Assembly: GCA_946406115.1 (NCBI GenBank)
Contig: OX291544.1
Location: 34,489,521-34,553,520 of the forward strand
Direction of reading: 5' to 3'
DNA from: Apoda limacodes
Taxonomy: Eukaryota > Arthropoda > Insecta > Lepidoptera > Limacodidae
Length of the DNA: 64,000 bases
Part shown: positions 47,460-58,203 of the stretch, one piece after another
Layout of the letters: each line of letters opens with the position of its first letter
Position numbering within the stretch: the first letter of the stretch is position 1
Position numbers and translations under genes: made by a program
Notes under the pieces: model-generated
Seen by the model: only the letters and a program-made list of their open reading frames with translations
Told to the model about the DNA's origin: nothing
Databases searched by the model: none

Positions 47460-47710
47460 GATGTTGAACTAATTGATATTTGATCCTTCATATTACATTT
47501 AAATCCTTTTTTTGGTATGTAAACAGTACAAAAAATATTATTGAGTGGAAATATATTACTTTTAAAGCGATACATGTCATTTGTTTTTTGTTTTAGATCT
47601 ATCATCAAGGAACCATGCGGTTCACTAGTGGCATCTTTATAGGCTTCCTCTACAAATTTGAAATTATCAGGAAAACTTGTCGTGCTAAATGGCGTATTTG
47701 AGTAAATCAC
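47444..47710 (-). pseudogene. Packaging ATPase C-terminal fragment, unit 3
   Basis: Phe replaces Ser (DNFKF, variant at 47,661), with a further silent-site variant near 47,606. The 91-bp duplication follows at 47777-47955. Confidence 0.5.
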
Positions 47711-48104
47711 GTTTATTTCAAGGACAGAGAAAAGCCATATAAATTGTTATCCATAATAAATTTAAAATTAAATTAAAATCAAATCAATTTACATGAAAAT
47801 GAACATCACAGTTCAAATTAAAATTAAATAATATTTAAACATAATACAAAATTTATTTTACAATTTAAATCAAATCAAATTAGATGAAAATGAAAATCAC
47901 AGTTCAAATTAAAATTAAATAATATTTAAACATAATACAAAATTTATTTTACAACTTCTATACATTCCTTAAGCGTCAATATTTTTTTAATGATACACAA
48001 TACTGAAATTTAATTTAAATAATTAAATTCTTAAAACTAGATATTACATTCAATAAAAACGTTTTACAAAAACAATTTAGAAAGTTTTTATATTATTTTC
48101 TAAA

Positions 48105-51100
48105 CTAAACATTTTTTAAGCTATAATGACCCCATGCCAGCGTATCGGTAGAATTCGGTTTTATATACCTTTTGCTATCATTTTAAGATAAAGAAACGTT
48201 ATTACATTTTTGAGAATGTTTAATAGATTTAAACCGAAGCATTTCACAAATTTCATTAGTATTATTGAATAAACATTTTTTGTAATTGTCAATTTTAAAG
48301 TTTTTAACAACGCTTTTGTTTACACCCTTCGCTTTAGCAACAAATTTATCTTCAACGTCAATCGCGTACATTTTTGAGCGTAGTCCTACAAACTCTCTTA
48401 ATATTTTACCATTATTTTCATCTTTAAACAGTCCTAATTTTTTTTTATTTTTCAAAGGTATACCATATTTATTGTAATTTCTGTAAACAACATGTTGTAA
48501 CATTGTAACATCTGATTTAATATCGGAATAAAAATTTTCTGTAAATACTTGATAAACTAAACTATCTGTATCTTTGTAAAGTAGTTTTAATCTATTCTGA
48601 AACTTTGCGTTCATATAGTCGTAATGGAACTCATAGTATTAGCAGTAGTGTTTTTGATATATCTAAAATACAAAAACCTAAATAAATTGGTTTGTTTTGT
48701 TATTTAACATTTTTACCTGTTTTAGTTGTATAGCAACTAATGAACTCTGAAAAGATAGATAAACTATGAAATTCAGGTCTGGCTAGCAATGATTGAGCAC
48801 CTTGAACATTTCCGCGATTCTCCCAATGAATCACCAGCTTTACATTTACTCTTTTTTTCAATATTTTCCATGTTTTTACCGAAAACAGAGTTATTCATTA
48901 ATTTATAAAAATCTTTTTGAAAGTCGGAAATCACCGATGCACGGAGGTTAGTATTTAATTCATGTATTTTTTTTAACCAATTACTTTGTTTAAATTTTAA
49001 AATTCTATGCACTTTTAGTAATTTTAATCCAGTTTGTAAACATTGTTTTAAATTTCGATAATGTATTATGTAATTATTTTTATTATTCAAATTTAGAACT
49101 TATATTTTTTCTTTTGTGTTACCGATACATATCTGAACAGGAAAAAATAGAAAATCTGAATGTAAGTCATGTAAATGATCTGGATATTCTAAATCTACTT
49201 CCAATATATAACCATATTCCGAGTTATCAGGCACTTGAAAATTAGTGTTTATATTAACCCATTCAAACTCACTCGTTGGAAGGTATTGTGACATAGCCCA
49301 ACCATATAGATTATTATCATCAAGGTAAATTAAATAAGAAGAAGGTAAATCACTATTTTAATTTTCCATAAAGATATTGTTAGCTTTTGCATAACGGTTA
49401 CTACATTGAGAAACCTTTTTTTTATTCCTTTTTGGATAAATGCAAGTTTATCAAAATCTGTTAAAAGTTCTAACTTTTGTTGAGTATGTTTTAACATGGA
49501 ATCCCAACTCAATCCGGGTACAGTATAATACTGTGCGGCATCAAGACCGTATGTTTCAAGACATAAATTTCGAAAGTTTTCAAACACATCAGCTAATAAT
49601 AATACATCTGTTTTTAAATAAAGATTAGAATAATCTAACATATTTGTATAGTTAAAATGATTCCAAACATCTTTTGCATGTGCATAGTCCTCATCAGATA
49701 AATGCTCGTTATTCGAACTAAAAAAAATTTCTTTTGTTGGTAGTGTCGTGTTATGTAATTTTTCATAGGATGTTATAAACTCATAAGGATAAATGCCTTT
49801 ACATGTTAAACGGATGAAATCTTCGTTATTTGGAAAAATTTTACGAAGTTCATGAAATTGATTTGTATTAAGATTCTTTGCTAACTGAGAAAGACTACAA
49901 GACATGAATTTAAAAGAATCTACAATCCTTAATTTACACTTAGAAAATGATATGTATTTTTCTTTATTCTGTGGTATTACTTCTATTGCTCCGTCTACAC
50001 TGTTCAGCGCATGTACTATAAAATGACTATCATAATTACTTAAGTTATGTAAAAAAATTGGAACGAGTCGCGGGACTTTATAATTTGAAGAGCAAATCGA
50101 ATGAGCTATTCCTTTATATAAACCTGTATGTGGGTCATAATCTATAACAGAGTCATTATTTAAATCTTTTTCACAAATGTAACAGGTTTTACTTTCTGAT
50201 ATATTTCTCTCATTCTCGACCGATAACGGCTGAGGGCTTTTATGAAATTTTTTTTTAGTAATTTGTTTTAAATCATCTACTAGAGACTGCATAAAAACCT
50301 TAGCACAATCCTTCCCAATCGTACGAACATTTAATATAATAACACAAACTATATATTTCATGTTTTTGAATATTATTACTAAACGATTTGTTTGGATTAT
50401 TATCACAACTATGAATTGGTGTTTAAAGTGCTTCAAAATCCGCATAAATGACAAATGGAATTTTCAATTTTCTATCAAATTTATCAAATGACAATATATT
50501 ATTAGAAATTGGTTCACCAAACCACATCTTTTTTTTTGGTTATGAATTAGGTAAATCGGTTTTAATGTGATTACAATCAAACCTTTGATGGTTAGAACTC
50601 ATTTTGATTTCTAAATGCTAGCAAGCACCCGTCACAAATATGAACAGCTTCATTTTTTGATGAAATTTGTTTACTAACTAATCTAGATAAATTTTTAATG
50701 TAACAATAATGATAATTAGAACCATTATTTATTAAAAGTAGATTAATGTGTTTTTGTTTTCGACACTTCGTAAAGTGAAGCGGGCCTACTATATTATTTT
50801 TTTTAATTTTTGCATCGTATTCTAAACCAAAGACATAAATACTCTTACATCATTGAAAATATTAAATGAAAATCATGTCCACGACAATACACATAGTTAA
50901 AAGTTTGAAAATCGAAAGTATTTTTTAAGTCTTTTGTTGGTTGTATAAAATCAGCATTTAAATTAAAATTTATTTTTATAACGGTTAATTGATTAATGCA
51001 ATCACTTATTAACTGAAACAAAGTTTCTTTAATACCTTGGAGAAACGAGTCAGGCGTCTCGAATTCTACCTGCGCTACAGTTTGTTTTGGGGTTATTCTA

Positions 51101-51430
51101 TAGGTTAATCGGCGTGCCCCAAACGCAGTTTCAATTAAATGAACATTTGAAAACTTTTCATAACAAATTATTACATTGTTTTTGTGGAAATTACTTTTTA
51201 AATGACTAGTAAAATGTTTTTTGTTGATTAAAACTTTGCATTGGGGGCATTCAATCTTATCAATATTGGAACTTACATCTAAAAAAGTAGACGATGCAGC
51301 TGCTGATGATGTCGATGGTACTGCTTCTGGTGCACCCCTTGATATAGACGCTTGTGGATCTGATGTACGAGGCCGTTTTTCGAGTGCATTTTTTTCACCT
51401 GGAGCAATTTATGTTTTTCCACCAACTTGG
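48105..51430 (-). pseudogene. Maverick DNA polymerase B, full-length region, several frames
   Basis: The only complete polymerase region. From the N-terminus (about 51,430): a low-complexity start, a C2H2-like finger (CPQCKV, then HLKSNFH near 51,190-51,260), then broken frames. 49330-50454 (374 codons) has a Cys pair (CYICEKDL), exonuclease block LHNLSNYDSHF and YLKTDVLLLADVF. 49100-49294 has motif A (ILEVDLEYPDHLHDLH). 48773-49090 has motif B (NNSVFGK). 48183-48614 has motif C (YKDTDSLVY). DTLAWGHYS precedes the stop at 48105. This is the protein-primed viral/organellar polymerase type. All motifs survive, but at least five frame or stop breaks disable it. Confidence 0.85.
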
Positions 51431-51633
51431 CTGTAAAGAATAAAAAACATAAGTTATTATAAAAAATAAAACAGAAATATATATTTAGAAATTAAGAACA
51501 TTATAAATTACTCACTTCAAAAACAATCACACGTTTATTTACTATTTTTACAAGAAGTGCAATATATTAATTTACATTAATTTGATCTCCCCCATTAAGT
51601 TGAAGAATGTTAAAAAGTTGTAAAAGAATAAAA

Positions 51634-52059
51634 TTAATATCCCCGCTTATCTTTAGTTTCAATGAAGAACTTTTTACAATCACAGTTCATAGCTAATTGT
51701 TTTGTGATATTATATATGGAATCCCGTGTACTTAGATAATGCTGGTCGTCATGTGATTGTGTATAATATTTAACTTTTAAATCTGCGTATTTCCAATGCT
51801 CATCCGAGGGTATATCCTTTATCTTTTTCATATTATATATTTTAATTTTTAATAGGTGACTCGCAGACGTTGCGTCATCATTATTGGTAGAAATATAACA
51901 GATTCCATTTTCATTCCCTTGACTGACACACGAAGATTTTGCTTGGGTTTTTCTTTTTTTAGAATTTTTGAAAAATGCGTCAATACTTTTGATATTTCGC
52001 TTCGTTGTGCTTTTCAATTTTTTTTGAATAGTACAGTCTTTTGTTTCTTCTTGGCTCAT
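51634..52059 (-). CDS. Gene in the right terminal repeat, open copy
   Basis: ATG at 52057-52059 (the open frame extends upstream to 52272). It encodes 141 residues: MSQEETKDCTIQKKLK, a basic segment with SIDAFFKNSKKRKT, then NNDDATSASHLLK, DEHWKYADLKVKYYTQSHD and TKQLAMNCDCKKFF, ending at 51634. The frame upstream of this ATG is hydrophobic and AT-rich and probably intronic: GTGAGT and TTTTAG sites flank it, as in the left copy. SIDAFF resembles a PCNA-interacting block with Ile at the Gln position. No family is recognised. It is the only version among four without frameshifts, so it shows the reading frame the gene once had. Confidence 0.5.
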   Translation of the reverse strand: MSQEETKDCTIQKKLKSTTKRNIKSIDAFFKNSKKRKTQAKSSCVSQGNENGICYISTNNDDATSASHLLKIKIYNMKKIKDIPSDEHWKYADLKVKYYTQSHDDQHYLSTRDSIYNITKQLAMNCDCKKFFIETKDKRGY

Positions 52060-52576
52060 ATCCAAGGAAAATAATAATGTTTTAAGGTATAATTTTCCGG
52101 GGATAAAGGCTAAAACAAGTAAATAAAAATTGTAAAACAAAAAGTTAATAAAAATCAAATTAATAAAATTGTATTTATGAAATTTCCTAATAGTGCTAAC
52201 AATCTCTGTTGCTGGGTTAAGGAACAATAAACAAACTTTACTATTTGATAAGATTGAATAATAAACTAACACACATTAATTGCAGTGACACATAGATAAG
52301 TGACAATACATGTATATTTGAATCCAGTACCTTACCTATTTCCGAGCGCACACTTTAAAAATTTATACCAAACAAAGTCGAAAAAAACATAAATAAATAA
52401 TGACACTAATTAGTATGTAATACCGTTATCAAATAATAAAACAATAACACACATATGGTATAAAGAAAATTAGGTAATTAAACTCACCTCCATTTGGCGG
52501 GATATGAACACAAAACACTGTAGGTATTACTTTGAAACTCACAAATAAGACTGCAGAATGAATTTTACTGGATCTT

Positions 52577-52584
52577 CTTTTATA
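52577..52584 (-). promoter_or_regulatory. TATA box in the right terminal repeat
   Basis: TATAAAAG on the minus strand, upstream of the repeat gene. The initiator position reads GCAGT instead of TCAGT. Confidence 0.45.
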
Positions 52585-52859
52585 CAAATTATAGCATACA
52601 TGTCTGTACATGTCTTAATAACCAGAATGTGGCAGAGACCTCACATGAAGGGTAAGAAATAAATCAACGTCTTAATTTTGAAGCTTAAGTTCAAAGAAAG
52701 GAAACCAAACAATATGTTATCTATTGTTATTTAGAAATAAAAAACTATAATAGATATAGATAGATAGTATATCTAAAAAAAAATATATAGATAGTACTAT
52801 AATTAGAACTAAAAAACATAGGTGTATACTTATACTACGCTACGCCACTTTGAAGTCCA

Positions 52860-53040
52860 CATGACCGTATAAAACAGCAAGCTGTTGGTGGATAATTATG
52901 CCTATGCAAGTACTCACTGTTAGCAAGATGACCACAACCGGAAATAATATGTCTGAGTGACTCTTCGCGACGGCCGCATGCCCGACTAAAGCTCCCACTG
53001 AAAATCAGTGCTGAGGTGTTGGCCACAGCTTTTATGCTGA
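52860..53040 (-). pseudogene. LINE fragment, inverted piece
   Basis: Minus strand reads NTSALIFSGSFSRACGRR, ESLRHIISGCGHLANSEYL and HRHNYPP, a C-terminal cysteine/histidine segment of a Dong/R4-like LINE ORF. The nearby 53070-53324 piece of the same kind of ORF is in the opposite orientation, so a rearrangement lies between 53,040 and 53,070. Confidence 0.6.
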
Positions 53041-53069
53041 GTGGAAGCTAGCCTTTTCTTTCTTTCTTC

Positions 53070-53330
53070 TTGAAGCCTCGTGAAGGCCGGAAGGACAAAG
53101 CTAGCAAATACCGTGACCTGGAACACGAGGTAACCACCATATGGGATGTTGATTCGACAATTATTGCCCCGATAGTCGTTTCTGCGAACGGTCTTATAGC
53201 GAAGAGTCTCGAACAACACCTTAAGAAACTCTCGCTAGATGGCTGGGTCAAAGGTCAGATACAGAAGGCGGTACTCCTGGACACGGCGCGGATAGTTAGG
53301 AGGTTTCTCCCTCTGTCACCCTAACCACCG
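53070..53330 (+). pseudogene. LINE ORF C-terminus
   Basis: Plus-strand open frame with KYRDLEHEVTTIWDVDST, PIVVSANGLIAKSL and QIQKAVLLDTARIVRRFL, the very end of the same LINE type as at 11641-11938, followed by a stop and a GC-rich stretch. On the left side of the Maverick the upstream part of such an ORF is found in the same orientation, so the Maverick may have inserted into, or beside, one LINE copy. Confidence 0.65.
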
Positions 53331-53648
53331 GTTAGCTTAGGCCCCGTCCCGCCGCCGGCGGTACCCTAGGTTAAGTTTTTTTATAATGTGTTAAAATTTT
53401 GTAATTTTTTTTTGTATTTTTATTTTACTTTAAATCAATTATATGAAAAACCTAACTTAAAATCAAAAATAACTAAATCACGAATTATAAATAAATTATA
53501 TCCGGAAATACTAGAAAAACTAGTAGTGCTAGCTAAAAACGTATCCAATTGTGTGTCTGCTATAAAATATATTATCTTCCTGGCTATTTACACAATCCTG
53601 ACTTGGTAACTAAAATTACGGGTAAGTTCACCGAACCACTTGTATATT
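53331..53648. other. Spacer with no recognised gene
   Basis: GC-rich to 53,370, then AT-rich. A 73-codon plus-strand frame (53388-53609) has no recognisable motif and is probably chance or an old transposon piece. Confidence 0.3.
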
Positions 53649-54480
53649 AAAGTCAAAGTCAAAATATTTTTATTCAAATTAGGTTTTTACAAACACTTTT
53701 GGATCGTCAAAGTTATGAAATACTTTTTTTCGATAACTTCCACCCACCCTTCGGTTTAAAATGTTGTTGATTTACACGCCAGAGCTAGGTTATAAATATG
53801 AGGATCCTATTGAAGTTTGGAGTCCAGCTTCATGCCAAGAAAGACTGTTGAATTAACAAGTTCTAATTGCTCGCTATTAATATTAATACATATATGGATC
53901 TGACTAACATTAGTTAAGTAAATTTAACACATTTGGTTTTTTTCTCACTAAGTAACAAATCATTAACGTAAAACCAATTTACAATCTTAGAAATGGCATT
54001 TTTTAATTCATTATAACATGTCCGGCGTCTCTTAGCTTTGAAACGAAAAGAGGTGTCGTCAGCAAATAAGACAATGTCATGGTTAACGTAAATAACAAAA
54101 AGAAAGGGACCTAGAATTGAGCCCTGCGGAATTCTCATAGTTCATTAGTAGGTCATTAATACAGAAATGGCTTAACATTTGACAAAGTTTGATTTTTTCA
54201 AAAACTTTACTGAGTAGAGGTAGTATTGAAATAGGCTGAAAATTATTAGGATCTGTTGAACTACCTGATTTCAAAAGAGTTATAAGTTTGCTAAGTTTTA
54301 TCTCATCAGTTAACACACCACTATCAACACAACTATTAAAAATTATGGCTAAAGGTTGTGCTATAACATGAATTATTGAGTTTATAGTTTTAACAGAAAT
54401 TCCCAAAAGGTCTGTGGTGTTTTTTATTTCTGCACGAACATTCGCTTCGTTCATCTCAAAGTCTTCTCCTTTCCACACCT
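53649..54480 (-). pseudogene. Non-LTR retrotransposon RT remnant with microsatellite tail
   Basis: Minus strand. 54083-54478 has SKLITLLKSGSSTDPNNF and PISILPLLSKVFEKIKL (RT blocks 1-2). 53914-54138 has PQGSILGPFLFVIYVN and DIVLFADDTSFRFK (catalytic ADD). The part between blocks 2 and 4 is deleted, and about 20 residues are missing before DIVLFADD. The 3' end at about 53649-53670 is a short AAAGTC repeat instead of poly-A, as in CR1-like elements. Confidence 0.75.
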
Positions 54481-54720
54481 CGTCATCGCACTGATTTTGT
54501 CTTTAATATATACACAGTTCAATCCACAGGGCTCTAGAACGCATTTCCTGTAGATCACAGTGTAAAAATATATTCAAAGCAAAACTAAAAGTATTCTACC
54601 TGAGTCAGTTTAAAGCAAACTGAGTTGTCATAGGTTAGTATTTCTGTGTCATATATGTATGTATTATATAATATATATTTATTTGTAAGTTATATATAGT
54701 TTATCTAGAAATTTATATAT
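54481..54720. other. AT-rich spacer
   Basis: No gene or repeat recognised; a run of TATATA-type sequence lies just outside the inverted end at 54721. Confidence 0.3.
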
Positions 54721-55019
54721 ATCGATGGCAAAAAGCGGAAGTGCTGTAAACGCCAAAACGCAAACTTTACACCAGGGCCAAAAAACTTTTCGATTTTGAG
54801 AAAAAAAATTATAACTTCTTTATTAATGAAGAAAAATACTTGTAATTTGGACTTAAGTTATAACTTATAAATTTTTATCAACTACCATATTCAAAGTTTA
54901 TTTTAAGTTGGCATAACTGAATAGTTTACGGCATAGTGGCGCTTTCGACAATGGCACTCTTTTTTTCGTAACGCGGAAATGCTGTGCGTGCAAAAGGTAA
55001 ATGTACTGAAATCAGAATA

Positions 55020-56870
55020 CAGATCTTTAAGATATTGGGGAAGTCCCTGTGTAGGTCCGCATTCCGGATGTACCAGGAGGCTCCGGAGGCTGCTCTGAGG
55101 AAGTGGTTTCGGAGGTTCTGGAGTTTATGGAGGTTGCGTTAAGACAACGCATAGACGACGCTAGCATATGCTAGTATGGGGCGGATGGAGTTAAGTAAAG
55201 ATTCAGCTTATTCCTAAGCGACATCTTACTGTACTTACCGAGGACAAAAGCGGCTCGGTCTCTAACTAGTTTGGTGTGATCGCGGAAGTTCAAACCAGGG
55301 TCACACCGAGATATTTGGCCTTGTTTTGCCAAGAAATGGCACGGCCGAAGAGTGAGAGGGAAGATGGTCTCGGAGGGAGGCTAGTGGGGAAAAGAACGGT
55401 AGAGCTTTTGTCGGGATTCACTTCGATTCTCGAAACCATTCGCCTAGGACGGTGATAGTGGATTGGAGTCTCTTAGTGATTCGACTCACTTACCTATCGG
55501 TGGTGTAAATAGCGGTATCGTCCGCGAAGAAGGCTAATTGGGTACTTATCGTTTTAGGGTTGTCGTTTGTGTACAGAAGGTACGAGATAGGGGCGAGTGC
55601 GGACTCTTGCGGAACTTCTGCTTGTATAGGACGAGGGAAATGAGAGTGCCTTCAACTCTATAGTGAAAGCTGCGGGTCGACAAATAGTCTTGTATGATGA
55701 GTACGAGGCGGTCTGGCAACTGATAGTTGTACAGTTTATAAATTCAACCGTTGTACCAGACTTTGACGAAGGCTTTCGCTACATCGAAGAAGACAGCTCC
55801 CGTGTGACGGGTGTGAGAATGTGTTCCCTGAAACGGAGGATTTGATGGACGCACAAGTGTTTGGCGTAGATGCCGAACTGCTCGTCGATTAAGGTGCCTC
55901 TGGAGACTATAGCGTTCCGTAGGTGAGCGAGGAGGAGGCGTTCGTAAAGTTTACCAAGGACCTTTAGTAAACTTATAGGGCGTTAGGAGGACGGATCGAT
56001 ACGAGCTTTCCCTGGCTTATAATATTAACGTGCCTTTCAAAGCACGTAGAAGTTTTTGAAAATTTGACCCATCCAATGACTGATACACTGTTTCCGATAG
56101 ACAAATTCTCGAGTGTCGAGCTTCTCATAAATATTAAAGAAAAAAATAATTGAATGGTACATCAAAAACGTTTTCTTTTAAAAAATAAACGTGACACAGT
56201 CGAGCTGATACACAGTCTCATCTTCCGTCGTCTAGTGTTTCAATTTCACGGGGCGTTTGTTAGAAAAACACAGCACCCTAAAGTGTCATTTGGCTGAAAA
56301 AGGTACATATTAAGGGTTCCGTTGCCGATGCAATCGATAGCAGCGTTGAAAATGGCTATTAGAAAGCAGAGAAGGGGAAGAGTGAGGCGCTTAAGGATAT
56401 TGTTAGAGATACCGTCCGCGCCGGGAGCTTTACGGGGGCGTATGTCTTTGATGACCTGTTTGACTTCGTAGACTGTGACGGGGGCAGAGAAGTTCTGCGC
56501 TTGTCACCTTGTCACCATCTACCTCTCGGACATGAAAAGGTCGAAAAGTTGTGTTCTTAAGGCACATTGGGCTTGGAGGCTAGATGTAAGGCAATCCGCT
56601 GTTTCGTCGTCATCGAACGCGGGAACGTTTTTGGGCGAGTTAACGGAGGGAGAAGGTTGAAGGTGTCTGATTTTAACGCTCTGGCTAGGCGCGATAAAGC
56701 TTGATGAGAAGGAGAAATATTCTCCATCAGATCACCGAAACGCTGGGCACGAAGTTTAGCTACAGCTGGTCTTACACGGCGGTGTAAGTCGTTGAAGCGA
56801 GCTTTGTTTTCGGTAGTGGGGGCGCGATAGCGTCTACGGGGGGCTGCGTTACGCTCAGTCATATAGCGAC
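55020..56870 (-). pseudogene. Jockey-like LINE reverse transcriptase remnant
   Basis: Minus strand, many frames. From the 5' side: a basic linker at 56557-56862 (NKARFNDLHRRVRPAVAKL, LPPLTRPKTFP), RPRKAPGADGISNNILKRL near 56,420, ISLLKVLGKLYERLLLAHL near 55,960, then [13 protein letters not shown] near 55,520 and KVNPDKSSTVLF. These are RT blocks 0 to 6 of the jockey group. An unrelated stretch of about 290 bp (roughly 56,022-56,312) splits blocks 1 and 2. Stops abound; the copy is dead. Confidence 0.7.
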
Positions 56871-56903
56871 CTGATGTGCTGAGGCAGGATTAGGTGGTGG
56901 TAC

Positions 56904-57629
56904 TCACCAACCGGCATCACCGTGACGAGAGGCAGTTCTATCATCACGGACGGTGCGATAGTTTGCAATCGAAGGGATGCGGATAGCGGGTTTGAGGAAC
57001 GTTTCGGAATGAGGAAGACGTCCGGTTTTTAGGACGAGAGTAACTCCGCTAATTCCTTCCTTTACTACTTTAACATAATTTTCAACCACATCACTCACAA
57101 AATGCACACTACGCACTCCCTATCGTTCCAGCAAACAAAAAACCGACTGGTTCGCAGGCCGTAGGCACCAACTACACCGCCGCGAGCGCACATTTTAATG
57201 GCGGTATCATAGAGCTCGCCTACTTCCCGCCGTTTTTAAAATATCGTAACTGCGACTTGATGTTATATTATTTTCGAAGTAAACGTAGGATGCGTCGATG
57301 ATAGATAATTTATTTTACTATAATTGCAGTAATCTTGATGAGTCATTTTTTCACTACATGCATAAATGATGTATACGCCACAGGACAAAATTTCGGCAGC
57401 GCTGTAAACACCACACTCGTTGGGTCATGAAAAACCTAATTAGGCGTAAGTGTACTCGTTTAAAAATTTGCGACTATTTGGGCGTTTACAGCAATTAGAA
57501 GGGGGCATGGTCAAAAAAATACATTCGTTTTGCGATGCTGTCCAGTTTTTTTTAAGCGTCGCCATGGGACCATTCGACGCAGAAAAATTCGCTGATTCCA
57601 AATATGCAAAAAATTTTTTTTTGACTACG
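56904..57629. other. Unassigned interior of the inverted-repeat segment
   Basis: A 70-codon minus-strand frame (56904-57116) shows no known motif. The rest is AT-rich with two copies of the subterminal GCTGTAAAC motif. Nothing else is supported. Confidence 0.3.
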
Positions 57630-57949
57630 TGGCGGTTACAGCAGTTCCGCTTTTTGCCTTCGATATTATTATGTATATCGTATATTTACGTATATTTATA
57701 TTCTTATATATACTAAACCGCCTACACTCTTTCTGTTTAGCCCTATGGTTGTCTGGTAGAAAATGCTGTATGGCATTAAGCCCCCCATTGTGCAACAATG
57801 TTTTTGTACAAAAAGAATATATAAATAATTAAATACTTTAACTTAACTTTGTTTAATTTTTAATGTCTATGTCTACCATCAGAGGTCATGGACTCCCAAA
57901 CTCTTAATCTGCCACTGAATGTAATTAACACAAATATTTTCGGTTCCAG

Positions 57950-58078
57950 CTGTTTGACAAAGGCGTGGAGATGTCGGTGGGCGTGCAGACGGATCTGTTC
58001 ATAGACCGGCCCGCGTCGCCCCACTACGTGCCCGCTAAAACTGGTGCCGATGCGTACACGCAAATATACCCCGGTGAC
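57950..58078 (+). CDS. RSPH3: Radial spoke head protein 3, internal exon
   Basis: 43 codons between a good acceptor (TTTTCGGTTCCAG, ending 57949) and donor (GAC|GTACGT at 58079), both phase 0. It encodes LFDKGVEMSVGVQTDLF, DRPASPHYVPAKTG and TQIYPGD, matching the conserved RSPH3 core (VxTQTDLF...DRPxSPxxxPAKTGxDxxTQIxPGD). RSPH3 is the stalk-base protein of axonemal radial spokes and an A-kinase-anchoring protein, needed for ciliary and sperm-tail beating. Composition is far more GC-rich than the flanks. The next exon is at 62132; no upstream exon is recognised in the window. Confidence 0.88.
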
Positions 58079-58203
58079 GTACGTACTCTCGCAGATACAC
58101 CTCAGCTACGTAGACACGGACATATACTCGCAACGTACAAAACACACGTAGATATATAACGGTTGCTTGCGCACACTCGCAGATAATTGTACTTGCATCG
58201 TAC

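Larger units (their letters stand above)
11978..48991. repeat. Three head-to-tail copies of a ~12.34 kb Maverick-derived unit
   Basis: Units 11978-24318, 24319-36659 and 36660-48991 carry the same sequence in the same orientation. The first two are 12,341 bp; the third is 9 bp shorter (2 bp in a poly-A, 6 bp just after it, 1 bp near 45,831). Each begins with AACGTCGTCCTGAGG and ends inside the polymerase gene at TTACTTTGTTTA. Roughly twenty variants were spotted by eye over the unit, so the copies are close to identical but not clones of a single read. Unit 3 alone continues into the unbroken polymerase region and right terminal repeat. Confidence 0.95.
11978..52732. mobile_element. Maverick/Polinton-type element with internal tandem amplification
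   Basis: Large self-synthesising DNA transposon, related to adintoviruses. Support: long terminal inverted repeats with matching ORFs at both ends, a family B polymerase, a retroviral-type integrase, an adenain-type protease, two capsid proteins and a packaging ATPase fragment, nearly all on the minus strand. The complete frame is 36730-52732 (about 16.0 kb, or about 12.85 kb without the nested LINE). Two extra left-hand units precede it. No 6-bp target duplication could be identified, partly because the outer limits of the repeats differ. Confidence 0.9.
51597..52732 (-). repeat. Right terminal inverted repeat of the Maverick
   Basis: Reverse complement of the left repeats, from TAAGTTGAAGAATG (inner) to GTTATCTATTGTTATT (outer). 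It is 1,136 bp against about 1,341 bp on the left, because the outer subrepeat is present once. Several point differences (for example CTGCAG against CTTCAG at the initiator) show that it is older relative to the left repeats than the units are to each other. Confidence 0.85.
54721..57664. mobile_element. Candidate inverted-repeat-bounded element of ~2.94 kb
   Basis: 54721-54755 and 57630-57664 are inverted copies, 32 of 35 bases matching, sharing GGCAAAAAGCGGAA and TGCTGTAA. Further copies of the GCTGTAAACxCC motif occur just inside, at about 57,401 (direct) and 57,484 (inverted). This fits subterminal motifs of a cut-and-paste transposon. No transposase was recognised; the interior is mostly a jockey-like remnant. 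Flanks are TA-rich, so a target duplication cannot be judged. Confidence 0.5.

Noticed and set aside
11978..48991. Simple assembly duplication of one sequence
   Set aside because: The units differ at about twenty sites in an ordered mosaic pattern and by 9 bp in length. Artefact is still possible, and read-level checks are listed in the findings.
48105..51430. Mitochondrial linear-plasmid polymerase
   Set aside because: Terminal repeats, integrase, protease and capsid genes around it identify a Maverick.
53388..53609. 73-codon gene
   Set aside because: AT-rich frame without motif, next to LINE ends; probably chance.
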